Under the pieces are notes generated by a model. The model was not told where the DNA came from, made no database searches, and saw nothing but the letters and a program-made list of their open reading frames with translations. DNA of 39,999 nt from Gammaproteobacteria bacterium (lineage in GTDB: Bacteria > Pseudomonadota > Gammaproteobacteria > Arenicellales > Poriferihabitantaceae): assembly GCA_026709505.1 (NCBI GenBank), contig JAPOSW010000052.1, positions 1 through 39,999 of the forward strand. Reading direction: 5' to 3'. Positions 17,848-27,294 of the stretch are shown here, in pieces; the stretch's first letter is position 1; every line of letters begins with the position of its first letter. Made by a program: the position numbers and the translations under genes.

Positions 17848-17964
17848 CACCTTTTGGTGCAGACATGCCGCCGAACTGGTGATGGGTTTTGCGGCATCCA
17901 CGCTTGAAAGGCGGGAAGCCAACCCCCATTTTTACGGCACTTGCAATTAATTCAAATCCCGATC

Positions 17965-19923
17965 ATGAGTTCCGAGACAAAACCCAAATCGAAAAAAACC
18001 AAGACAGGCACTCCAGCCCCCGAAACCCGTTCTTTTCAGGCTGAGGTCAAACAGTTGCTGAATCTGATGATTCACTCATTGTACAGCAACAAGGAAATAT
18101 TTCTGCGTGAACTGATTTCAAACGCTTCCGATGCCTGCGATAAATTGCGCTTTGCATCCCTCACTGACAAGACCCTGCTCGAGGACGACGAGGCACTTGG
18201 AATCTGGATTACTGTCGGCCCCGAAAAGAAGACGATCATCATCCGGGATAACGGCATTGGCATGGATTATGACGAGGTGGTTCAGGATATCGGCACCATT
18301 GCCCGCTCAGGAACTCGGGCCTTCATCGAAAAGATGGAAGCTGAAAAATCCTCCGGTGATGCCGACTTCATCGGCCAGTTCGGGGTCGGATTCTATTCCT
18401 GCTTTCTGGTCGGCAAGCAGGTCACCCTGCTCACCCGGAAAGCCGGATCTCCATCCAAGTCGGGAGTCATGTGGAGCTCCGATGGTACTGGCGAATACAC
18501 CATTACGTCCATAGACAGACCCAGCCGGGGAACCGAGATCATCATCAATCTCAAAGACGACGATTCCCAGTATGCAGATGAATACCGCATCCGGAACATC
18601 ATCGAAAAATATTCGGACCACGTCTCAATCCCGATTCTGATGCCCAAGGAACCTGAGCCGGCTGATGAAGAATCCGATGATTCGGAAAAGCCCGAATCCA
18701 AGCAGGAAGAAAGCGAGGAATGGGAAACCGTCAACAAGGGTTCGGCCCTTTGGACTCGCCCCAAAACAGAGATCACAGAGGAGGAATACAACAAGTTCTA
18801 CTCCTCGCTGACTTACGATTCCACTCCCCCTGCCCTGACCATCCACAACCGGGTCGAGGGGAAAATGGACTACATTTCACTGTTTTTCATACCCTCCTCT
18901 GCACCCTTTGATCTCTGGGACCGTGAACAGCGACATGGCATCAAACTCTATGTACGCAGAATCTTCATCTCCGATGATGCCAAAACGCTGATGCCGAACT
19001 ATCTCAGGTTCGTTCGAGGGCTGGTCGACTGTGCCGATCTGCCGCTGAATGTATCCAGGGAATTTCTGCAGCAGAATCGGGATATTGACAAGATACGCCA
19101 AGCCGCCGTCAAGCGGGTGCTGGGCGAACTCAAAAAGCTGAGCAAATCGGATGAAGATGCCTACAGCAAGCTCTGGAAAGAGTTCGGCAAGGCTCTCAAG
19201 GAGGGGGTAGTTGAGGATTACGAAAACCGGCAATCCATTGCTGAACTGGCACGCTTTTCCACCACTAGGGGCGACGGAGAATCACAAACCGTATCCCTAG
19301 ATCAGTACGTTGACAGAATGCCGATGAGCCAGAAGCACATCTACTATCTGACGGCGGACACTCACACGGCGGCAAGTTCATCGCCACACCTCGAAATATT
19401 CAAGAAGAAGGATATCGAGGTGCTTCTGCTCTCCGAGCCGATCGATGAATGGTTTGTTTCTCATGTTTCTGAATTTCGCGACAAGACCCTGAAGTCCATC
19501 GCTAGAGGCGATCTGGAACTTGATGGTCTCGAAGACGAGGAATCCAGGAAGAAAACCGAGGAAGAGCAAGCCGCACAAGACACCCTGCTTGAGAAGTTCA
19601 AGGGGATTCTGGGCGAGGCGGTGAAAGACGTCCGTTTTTCGAACCGCCTCGTCGACTCTCCCAGCTGCCTGATTGCCGATGAAATGGATATGGGCGGAAA
19701 TATGGAAAGACTATTGAAGGCGATGGGGCAAAATGCCCCCAGTGCCAAGCCAATTCTGGAACTCAATCCTGACCACGCCCTGGTCAAGCGCATGGACCCG
19801 GAGGCCGGGGAACTCGAAGACTGGGCGAAACTCCTGTTCGACCAGGCCCTTCTGGCAGAAGGCGCAACCCTGAATAATCCGGGCGAGTTCGTCAAGCGGG
19901 TCAACCGGCTGCTTGCCTCTTAG
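17965..19923 (+). CDS. htpG: Molecular chaperone HtpG (Hsp90)
   Basis: HtpG is the bacterial Hsp90, an ATP-dependent dimeric chaperone. From ATG 17965 the product has 652 residues. The N-terminal ATPase domain contains SLYSNKEIFLRELISNASDA (with the catalytic Glu and the nucleotide-binding Asn), IRDNGIGMDYDEV and GQFGVGFYSCFLV. An acidic, low-complexity linker (EPADEESDDSEKPESKQEE) follows, then the middle domain with VRRIFISDDA and NVSREFLQQNRD, and a C-terminal dimerisation domain. The TTG eight codons upstream would extend the frame but adds unconserved residues. It is divergent from the tRNA cluster, and its 3' end overlaps tag on the opposite strand. The acidic linker is longer than in E. 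coli HtpG. Confidence 0.97.
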   Translation: MSSETKPKSKKTKTGTPAPETRSFQAEVKQLLNLMIHSLYSNKEIFLRELISNASDACDKLRFASLTDKTLLEDDEALGIWITVGPEKKTIIIRDNGIGMDYDEVVQDIGTIARSGTRAFIEKMEAEKSSGDADFIGQFGVGFYSCFLVGKQVTLLTRKAGSPSKSGVMWSSDGTGEYTITSIDRPSRGTEIIINLKDDDSQYADEYRIRNIIEKYSDHVSIPILMPKEPEPADEESDDSEKPESKQEESEEWETVNKGSALWTRPKTEITEEEYNKFYSSLTYDSTPPALTIHNRVEGKMDYISLFFIPSSAPFDLWDREQRHGIKLYVRRIFISDDAKTLMPNYLRFVRGLVDCADLPLNVSREFLQQNRDIDKIRQAAVKRVLGELKKLSKSDEDAYSKLWKEFGKALKEGVVEDYENRQSIAELARFSTTRGDGESQTVSLDQYVDRMPMSQKHIYYLTADTHTAASSSPHLEIFKKKDIEVLLLSEPIDEWFVSHVSEFRDKTLKSIARGDLELDGLEDEESRKKTEEEQAAQDTLLEKFKGILGEAVKDVRFSNRLVDSPSCLIADEMDMGGNMERLLKAMGQNAPSAKPILELNPDHALVKRMDPEAGELEDWAKLLFDQALLAEGATLNNPGEFVKRVNRLLAS

Positions 19924-20506
19924 ACTGCCCTGCCTGTTCCCGTATCTGGGCGTAGCGGAAGCAGCTGACCAGATGGTCGTTGACCATGCCGGTGGCCTGC
20001 ATGAAGGCATAGCAGATCGTTGGGCCCACGAAAGCAAACCCCCGTTGCTTGAGTGCCGAGCTTAACTTGCTGGACAAGTCAGTCCTGGCCGGAACCTGAT
20101 CCTGCCTGTGCCAGGCGTTTTGTATGGGCCTCCCGTCAACAAACTCCCATAGAAACTCATCCAGCGTCAATCCGGACTCCCGCATGGTGAGCGTGGCTCG
20201 AGCATTGTTGACGAAGGCCTCTACCTTCAGGCGGTTGCGAACAATGCCGGGATCGTTCATCAATCCTGCTTTTTTTCGCGCATCGTAACGGGCGATCGCA
20301 TCAGGGCTAAATCCATCAAAAACCCGGATATAACGTTCCCGTTTGCGCAAAATGGTAAGCCAGCTGAGCCCTGCCTGGGCACCTTCAAGGCACAAAAACT
20401 CAAACAGTTTCTGATTGTCGTGCAAGGGAACTCCCCACTCGCAATCATGGTAATCCCGGTAGAGGGGGTCATCGCCACACCACCCACAACGGGTCAGGTT
20501 ATCCAT
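19901..20506 (-). CDS. tag: DNA-3-methyladenine glycosylase I (Tag)
   Basis: Tag removes 3-methyladenine from alkylated DNA, the first step of base-excision repair. The zinc-binding residues seen in E. coli Tag are present: Cys and His in TRCGWCGDDPLYRDYHDCEWG, written here in two parts (TRCGWCGDDPLY and RDYHDCEWG), and His and Cys near the C-terminus in NDHLVSCFRY. The region QAGLSWLTILRKRERYI is the usual glycosylase core. ATG 20506 puts the start about four residues before RCGW, as in E. coli. In-frame ATGs at 20518 and 20545 are also possible, and none has a clear ribosome site. The stop lies 23 bases inside the end of htpG on the opposite strand. Confidence 0.93.
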   Translation of the reverse strand: MDNLTRCGWCGDDPLYRDYHDCEWGVPLHDNQKLFEFLCLEGAQAGLSWLTILRKRERYIRVFDGFSPDAIARYDARKKAGLMNDPGIVRNRLKVEAFVNNARATLTMRESGLTLDEFLWEFVDGRPIQNAWHRQDQVPARTDLSSKLSSALKQRGFAFVGPTICYAFMQATGMVNDHLVSCFRYAQIREQAGQSKRQAAG

Positions 20507-20617
20507 TGATTCATTCATGATCTGGCGAAAGCCCATCTGGGCCATAAAGACAAGTTGTGGACAATGCTATAACCAACTCACTGTTACAGAGTAATAAGTT
20601 GCCCTCATGTTGCATCC

Positions 20618-23600
20618 TTAATTTCGAATTGACCATTCACGCCAGCCCTTCAGGAGGGGAAAATACAATCCAGCCCGGATTGGTCGATCATCAAAGGAGG
20701 ACATGATGTCACCGTATCTCTCCAGCTGACTCCTGTATCGCTCAACCTGATCATCAAGAAATTCCTCGACCCCGCCAGATTCACGGCGTGAGGTCTTGTA
20801 ATCCACAATCCAGCGTATTCCATTTTCATCCACGAAGGTCCTGTCAATCACTATATTCACCAAATTGTCTTGATGGACTCCGCTTAATGCAAATTCACAC
20901 TTTGCATCTTTGTGTTCGCTACTGACAATCCATTGCCCGCGAGGATCCTGCAAAGTCTGAGTCAGGGCAGAACGAACCAGCTCGACTGCTTCTTCAAGAT
21001 CTTCCCTGGCCACCCCCACTGATCGCAGTGAATCCCGAAAATATCCCTGCCACTTTTCAATCCGGTCCGCATCCCAACGTTCGCTCCCTTCGGTTGCGAT
21101 CTGTTGCAGACATCGATGCACAATCGTACCGACCTGCTTGATGGTTTGTCCCGCCCACTTGAATTTTATTGCCTTGAAATCATCCCGTTCCCCATGATCA
21201 AACAGGTAAGAGGGGGTCCATGCAACAGGGCTCGGCGGTTGTGGCAGATACCACTCGGCCTTCAGTCTGCTTATACTTTTCACAGGTTCATCTTCGGACT
21301 GCACCTCTTCCTGGTTTGGCACATCGGTTTGTCTGTTTTTGACTAAATTTTCATGCTCTTCGCCCACCGATGACCATAACTTCGCAAGCATTGATCCTTG
21401 CGGGGGTTTCGAACCTTTAAACGACATCATCAAATGCATGTTCTTGCGGGCCCGGGTCAGCGCTACATACAGAAGACGGCTTTCCTCATATTCTCTCCTC
21501 CTTTTCTCGTAATCCTGAATGAACTCGTAAATCCGGGATGTTGTCTCCTGGCCCGACCTTTTAATTGGCGCTACCAGCAGGCCATCCGGTGTATCCGACC
21601 ACAGAAATAGTTGTTCTGGACTTCTTCCTCCTCCGGCACCAAGACCCGGCAAAATCACGTGGTCAAACTCGAGGCCTTTTGCCTTGTGTATGGTCATGAT
21701 CTGCAATGTATCATCAGACCGGGTATCCGCACCAGCATACAGCGCGTCAATGCGCTCGAAAAACGCTTTTCGATCGCGTATGTATCCGCCTTCATCCATT
21801 TCATCCAGCACGCAGAAAAATGTTTCTGCATTGGCCAAATCGCCTTCATGCTTCATGGTTGCCGGTCCACCCAGATTGATCCAGGCACCTTCAATCCAAC
21901 GTCGCAGCGATACCCTGCCTTCAAGCTCAAATGCCTCTTTTATAACCGCTCTTACCCGTAAAAGTCGTTTCTGGCCATCTTGACTCAAATTTTCAACAAG
22001 AGAGTTTTCCCACATGCAATGCCAAAGCGTTTGGGCGTTCTTCTCACCAGCCAACTGGAATAAATCCTCAAGAGTCAAGCCGCACCACGGCGCACGCAAC
22101 ACCGCAAGCCATGCAACGCGATCCGCTTCGTGATGGAGTGCCCTTGTCAAGGCAATCAAATCCTGAATTGCCGGATCGGCAGCCAATTTCTCGATATCGA
22201 CCGCTCGAAATGAAGTATTTGATTGAATCAACGCTGGAACGATTCGCCTGAGGTGATTACGGCTTCTGACCAGTATTGCAATTTTGTCTTTGGGGTAAGA
22301 TGCCTTGGTCTTCCTGATCAGGTCAACGACCTGTTGTGCCTCATCCATTTCGCCGCCCACTGCAGCATGCAGCTTTACGCCGCATTCCTCTGCATGCGGC
22401 TGAAAGGCAACTGCCGGAGTAAATTTTACCGCCCCCATATGACTATTAGACTCTGCCGGGAATACTTCAGGAAATGCACCATTCACCCAGGTGACCAGGG
22501 CCTTGTCGGAACGGAAATTCATGGTAATTCGCCTATGGTGAACCGATATTTGACCGAGTCGCTGTTCATGCCACGTCTTGAGAAACAGGCCGACCTCTGC
22601 ATCCCTGAAGCGGTAGATCGACTGCATTGGGTCGCCCACCAGAAACAGACTATGCCCATCTGCATCTGTCCATCCGGCTGTCAGTTTTTCCAGCAATCGT
22701 CGCTGCCCTTTGGAACTGTCCTGATACTCATCGATAAGAATGTGCTGAATACGATGATCCAGATAAAGCGCCAGGTCGGTTGGGTCATCCTCTCCACCTA
22801 GAGCATTATTGGCAGCCGTCGATACTTCTACAAAGTCAACCTGATTTCTTTCCCTGAATAACAGACGTAATTCTGCGTATGCTCTCCTCAACAATTCTGG
22901 CAGGACCTCAAGTACTGACCACTCCTCCGGGGTATAGCATGGTTCTGGGAGACGCTGAATTTGCTGGAAACATTCCTGAAGCGGGTCAACCTGAGCGAAT
23001 TTTTGGAGGAGTTCCTCAAATCTCTGTTTGAATCCCGCATCATCTGAGCCAGGTGGAAACCCTTCTTTGACCGTTAACCTACTCCTCCATGTTCCACTAT
23101 TGGTCAAGCAAACTCTGGCGACCTCCCGCCAAAGTTCAAGACCACCGGCATTCTCTTCAAGAAGATCGTCAAGGAACTGATTCGGCATAATCACACCAAG
23201 ATTGGCTAGTGCATAATTCATAATCGAGCAGAATTCCGACCCACACTCCCCTGGAATCATTACACGAGCTCTCTCAAGTATTGATTCAATATGATTTTCG
23301 ACTTTACTTTCCAGAATTGCCCTGAGATCGATATTTGGATTCTCCTTGGCCGATTGCATCTCGAAGACATAATCCTGCCACTGGTCGCGCTTAGCCAACA
23401 TGGTCGCAATCAAGTCCCGGATACGTGGTAGATAGTTATCCAGATGTCCCAGTAAAATGGCAAGAGATTCGCTCAAGTGCCGATCATCTGACGTCCCCTT
23501 TGCAGCATCGGCATCCTGATTCAGTATCTTAAGTACTTGTTCGGCGGCCTCCTGATAGAGTGGCCTAGCATCCTCAAGTATCTCGGGATGACCTCCTAAC

Positions 23601-24022
23601 CTTGACAGTACCGGCATCTGCTTGACCAACCTCCCACAGAATGAGTCAATGGTCTGTATTCTGGTTCGTGCCGGGTTGGTAGTCAGACGCCAACCAAGAT
23701 CGTCACTGCGCCGCAATACATTGCGAGCAATTTGCCAACGTTCTTTTGCCCTCAAATCCTTGTTTTTTCGGCCGTCGGGATCCTGTTCCGCAGATTCAAG
23801 CGAATGAAGTATTCGCTCTCGCATCTCGGCAGCTGCTTTTCGGGTAAACGTAATTGCTACAATCTCCTCAGGTTGATTAACCACCAGCAGCAAACAAAGA
23901 TACCGCCGAATCAGCAACTCGGTCTTGCCGGAACCCGCCGGAGCCTGGACGATAAATGATCGTGCCGGATCCAGCACCTCCTGCCGGACATCTCCGTCTT
24001 CAATTTCGACCGGCGGATTCAT
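20618..24022 (-). CDS. AddA-like UvrD/Rep helicase with nuclease domain
   Basis: This is a predicted double-strand-break end-processing helicase-nuclease of 1134 residues. Superfamily 1A helicase motifs are in order: Walker A APAGSGKT at 27-34, ITFTRKAAAEM, the Walker B-type IDEYQDSS, FLVGDPMQSIYRFRDAE, MTIHKAKGLEFDHVI and ESRLLYVALTRARKN. The C-terminus carries a PD-(D/E)XK nuclease with IDRTFVDENGIRWIVDYKTS. Its start overlaps the stop of the upstream 902-residue gene by four bases (ATGA), so the two are translationally coupled. In AddAB-type systems the pair degrades DNA ends to load RecA. No RecBCD genes are visible in this window. The gene is intact. AddA from alphaproteobacteria is the nearest functional model. 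Confidence 0.93.
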   Translation of the reverse strand: MNPPVEIEDGDVRQEVLDPARSFIVQAPAGSGKTELLIRRYLCLLLVVNQPEEIVAITFTRKAAAEMRERILHSLESAEQDPDGRKNKDLRAKERWQIARNVLRRSDDLGWRLTTNPARTRIQTIDSFCGRLVKQMPVLSRLGGHPEILEDARPLYQEAAEQVLKILNQDADAAKGTSDDRHLSESLAILLGHLDNYLPRIRDLIATMLAKRDQWQDYVFEMQSAKENPNIDLRAILESKVENHIESILERARVMIPGECGSEFCSIMNYALANLGVIMPNQFLDDLLEENAGGLELWREVARVCLTNSGTWRSRLTVKEGFPPGSDDAGFKQRFEELLQKFAQVDPLQECFQQIQRLPEPCYTPEEWSVLEVLPELLRRAYAELRLLFRERNQVDFVEVSTAANNALGGEDDPTDLALYLDHRIQHILIDEYQDSSKGQRRLLEKLTAGWTDADGHSLFLVGDPMQSIYRFRDAEVGLFLKTWHEQRLGQISVHHRRITMNFRSDKALVTWVNGAFPEVFPAESNSHMGAVKFTPAVAFQPHAEECGVKLHAAVGGEMDEAQQVVDLIRKTKASYPKDKIAILVRSRNHLRRIVPALIQSNTSFRAVDIEKLAADPAIQDLIALTRALHHEADRVAWLAVLRAPWCGLTLEDLFQLAGEKNAQTLWHCMWENSLVENLSQDGQKRLLRVRAVIKEAFELEGRVSLRRWIEGAWINLGGPATMKHEGDLANAETFFCVLDEMDEGGYIRDRKAFFERIDALYAGADTRSDDTLQIMTIHKAKGLEFDHVILPGLGAGGGRSPEQLFLWSDTPDGLLVAPIKRSGQETTSRIYEFIQDYEKRRREYEESRLLYVALTRARKNMHLMMSFKGSKPPQGSMLAKLWSSVGEEHENLVKNRQTDVPNQEEVQSEDEPVKSISRLKAEWYLPQPPSPVAWTPSYLFDHGERDDFKAIKFKWAGQTIKQVGTIVHRCLQQIATEGSERWDADRIEKWQGYFRDSLRSVGVAREDLEEAVELVRSALTQTLQDPRGQWIVSSEHKDAKCEFALSGVHQDNLVNIVIDRTFVDENGIRWIVDYKTSRRESGGVEEFLDDQVERYRSQLERYGDIMSSFDDRPIRAGLYFPLLKGWREWSIRN

Positions 24023-26727
24023 GATTCTTCCTGATTTTTCGTAATTTCATGAATTCGACAGAATAGGCCTTGATCACAATACTGGCAGACATAGTTGTCC
24101 GTCGGCTTGACCGGAGCGTGCCCCTCTCGAAACTCAATCGCCAATGATTCAGCATCCTTTCGCCATTGGTTCAGCAGATCTGTCCAAGTCTTGTCCTCTG
24201 CATCCTCACCAAACAGAAATTTTTTTCTGATCGATAGATCGTCTTCGAATTTCCTCACTAGACCCTTACTTGTGCTACTGGAATCAAAGACATCTTGCCG
24301 AGATGCCAATCCCCGGTAACCAAAACCATCGCCTTGTTTCATGATCGCAAGAGCGACCACGGCAATATTTCCAGGCAGAGTTACTGCATAGAGGGGCATT
24401 TGCGGGTCCCTGGGCCTTGCGGGGGCCCAATCACCAATAGACTGTACACCCGTTTTGTAATCAATGATTGCCAACGAACCATCATCCAGCTCGTCAATCC
24501 GGTCAACCCGACCGAGAAAATTGACTCCTTGCAACGATTGCTCTACCTGAAACTCCAGATCACGCACACGAAATGGTTTGCGGTTTTTTTCCATTTCAAT
24601 CCAGCTTGTCATGACCGCTTTCAACCGTGCAGCCTCAATGTTGCTGAATTTCGGCGTGAACACGCTAGGAAACTTTTGCCGTCTTGCCTGAATTTCCTGA
24701 TCAACAAGCGATGCGACTAATTCGACATGTGCCTCAGGGGAGCGTTTGATAAGCTCCTCATGGGATTTGACATCCAGCCAGAACAACTGCATCAACCGGT
24801 GCAAGATCAAGCCCCGCTCCATGGGATTCAAGCCAATATCTGGTTCTTCAAGAGCACGTGAATGGAGCCTGTGTTTTGCAAAAGACCGGAATGGACATTG
24901 CGACTGGTCAATGAAAATACTGGTTCCTCCACTGTAGTTCACGGCCGCTGGCGCCTTCGAATCGTGAACCTCTTCTATTTTGCTGGATTCAAATATCATC
25001 TGCTGGAATGAAGTCGCCTCTGACAGGCTATTCTCGATATCGCATCTTTCCTGTCGGGGAAGTAATGGACTGCCCAGTAATGGGCGATCCCCGTCATAAC
25101 CCGAATAGCTAAAAACCGCATTTTGACTGGAACGTATGATTTTCTGCTGGAGTCGCTCCGTCCAATCAAGGAAAAGCTGTGTATCCGAATGGAGAACACC
25201 ATGTCTTGACTGTAGTCTTATTGGTATGAATGGATTGGGGGCTACCGGCCGGGGCCATGTGTTTTCATTCATGCCCAGCATCCAGACATGATCAAATCTC
25301 ATCGCCGCCGCACCTTGCGGATCCATCACCTCAATGGGAGACTCCGGCGTGTGATGCTGAAATCCCTGATCACCGGCCTCACGGCGCAATACCGAAAATG
25401 CCTCGGAACGAGTAACCCCTGATTTGACGACATGAATCGAAGCCAACTTCTCGAGAACTGAACCCCACGCTTCATTCTGCTGCTGCTCATCACTGTTGAG
25501 CCTTCGCTCGCCCGGCCATCCTATCTTCTCCAGCATGTTGGCAAAATGTTCAGACCAGCTTGAAGGTGCACTCCTTGCAGGCAATGATTGCTGGTATTCA
25601 CAAAAACTACTGAAGGATCGGGCAAACAGTTTCAGGCAATAACCTTTCTTGTGCATTTGAGCAACATGGAACTTAATCTCGCTCATGGTAAAGATTTGCT
25701 GATTCCTCCCGCGTAATTTTTCATCCAGAAGAGCTCGGCTTGCTCTCTCTTCTTCATAGCCACTGATGAACGGGGTGCGCAGCAAATTGCTGATCTGAGG
25801 CAAGGTCAGAGCATGCGGCTTGAGGACCAGTAAATTGAAGACCACCGCAATCATTGGATAGTCCAACAGGGAACGACCAAGCGTTATGCTAAATGGCAAA
25901 GGCGTATTCTCATTGTCATAACCAAGGTTGCCGGAAGATAATGCCTCTTCGAAAGCATTAGCAGCACTCTGGCGATGTTCACGCAAACCAGGGATCAAAA
26001 TGCCGATTTTTGCCTGTGAATTTTCCTGCATTTTCTGTTTTGCCCATTGAGCAGCAAAACGAATCTCCTCACTGATCTCGTTACATTGAACAACCTGTAT
26101 CTCGGCATCTAGGCCTTCAGGCTCCTGAAACTGAATCACCTTCACTCCAGACTCTTTGAGCTTGCGTATAAATTCTTGTTGATGGGGAGCCAATTCATCA
26201 AAACCCATCAGCACAATACCGGAATTTGGCATTTCAAGTTCCCTAACCCGATCAATCCCAATGCGTTCGGAAATACTTGATGCATCAATCCAGTTGTTTT
26301 GTCGGCACTGTTCCCTGAATGCCCGAGACCAGGTTCGAAATATCCGATGATCCCTGCCCAGTTCTTCCGAATCGGCAAATTCAGGGATTCGGTATTCCTT
26401 CATGATTTGCCAGGCGGATTGTGCCTGCCCCGCTATCGAGGGAATATGCCACAGGAAATTCGAGTCGACCTGTTCTTCAATGACCTTTTGCCAGAGGAGA
26501 ACTTCCTGCGTTTGATTCAACAGCAACTCAAGGCCCTTATGGCGGACCTTGAGATCACTCCAGCATCGTCGAACCCAGGTATTCCATGTAAGAATGTCGG
26601 GGGTCTCCCAACTCTTCAGGCCTTTTTGCAGCTGTTTGTGCGAGTACTGGTGTTTGAGGTATTGCGCCAGACGAATGTTGGCGCAGATTATGGAATGCTC
26701 GTTTTCAATGTATTGATGTATGTCCAC
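24019..26727 (-). CDS. AddB-like inactivated helicase / Fe-S PD-(D/E)XK nuclease
   Basis: The 902-residue protein is the partner of the AddA-like helicase and belongs to the proteobacterial 'probable DNA repair protein' family (TIGR03623). The N-terminal two thirds resemble a helicase without a usable Walker A (it begins ENEHSIICANIRLAQYLKH). The C-terminal nuclease has GRVDRIDELDDGSLAIIDYK, the D and D-x-K residues of PD-(D/E)XK enzymes. One Cys in DQSQCPFRSFAKHRL and three in VCQYCDQGLFCRIHE match the four cysteines that hold a 4Fe-4S cluster in AddB-type nucleases. It ends four bases into the next gene. The upstream region has no recognised promoter. The gene looks intact. Confidence 0.9.
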   Translation of the reverse strand: MDIHQYIENEHSIICANIRLAQYLKHQYSHKQLQKGLKSWETPDILTWNTWVRRCWSDLKVRHKGLELLLNQTQEVLLWQKVIEEQVDSNFLWHIPSIAGQAQSAWQIMKEYRIPEFADSEELGRDHRIFRTWSRAFREQCRQNNWIDASSISERIGIDRVRELEMPNSGIVLMGFDELAPHQQEFIRKLKESGVKVIQFQEPEGLDAEIQVVQCNEISEEIRFAAQWAKQKMQENSQAKIGILIPGLREHRQSAANAFEEALSSGNLGYDNENTPLPFSITLGRSLLDYPMIAVVFNLLVLKPHALTLPQISNLLRTPFISGYEEERASRALLDEKLRGRNQQIFTMSEIKFHVAQMHKKGYCLKLFARSFSSFCEYQQSLPARSAPSSWSEHFANMLEKIGWPGERRLNSDEQQQNEAWGSVLEKLASIHVVKSGVTRSEAFSVLRREAGDQGFQHHTPESPIEVMDPQGAAAMRFDHVWMLGMNENTWPRPVAPNPFIPIRLQSRHGVLHSDTQLFLDWTERLQQKIIRSSQNAVFSYSGYDGDRPLLGSPLLPRQERCDIENSLSEATSFQQMIFESSKIEEVHDSKAPAAVNYSGGTSIFIDQSQCPFRSFAKHRLHSRALEEPDIGLNPMERGLILHRLMQLFWLDVKSHEELIKRSPEAHVELVASLVDQEIQARRQKFPSVFTPKFSNIEAARLKAVMTSWIEMEKNRKPFRVRDLEFQVEQSLQGVNFLGRVDRIDELDDGSLAIIDYKTGVQSIGDWAPARPRDPQMPLYAVTLPGNIAVVALAIMKQGDGFGYRGLASRQDVFDSSSTSKGLVRKFEDDLSIRKKFLFGEDAEDKTWTDLLNQWRKDAESLAIEFREGHAPVKPTDNYVCQYCDQGLFCRIHEITKNQEES

Positions 26728-27294
26728 GAACTAGCCCTGCAAAAAACAGTATGTCTGACCACAAACCGGCTTCATGTATGGAATACGCAGTGATGCTTTG
26801 TTGGGAGTCAACTGTAAACCGGTGCAGGATGAAATGGACGGTGCAAATGGAAGAAAAAGTTTGTCTGTTGGTGAAGAAGTACCACTCGCGTGAAGGATCG
26901 CAAGTCTTCCAGTCGACCTGCAAGGCGCGGGCATCGCTGAGATTCTTCTGGATATGTCAATGGTTTTGATTGCCATCACGCAAACGGCAGACCTTGATTA
27001 TCGAGGGAAAGTTCGTGCATCCACGCATGGGACGACTTGATCACAATGCAACTTCCAACCTGTATTGACCTAACTGCGTCCAAGTATTGATCCTGACATC
27101 TATTTTCCCGGATGCTTTTCTTGATAAAACACTGGTGCCTGATCATCGGTTCGGTATGCAATCCTGACAAACCAATAGGCTGGGTTCCTTTCAGGTTTGG
27201 AATTCATAATATCGTTCTTTTGCGGTCCAGTTTCGTATCACGCTGGAAAAGTCTTTGAATTCAGCCATAACTCGATATTGACTGATCGACAAGC
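26728..27294. other. Intergenic, 567 bases, no supported gene
   Basis: Between the AddB-like gene and the PDDEXK_4 pseudogene there are only short frames without motifs. The promoter of the AddAB-like operon should lie at the left end. Nothing else was recognised. Confidence 0.4.
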
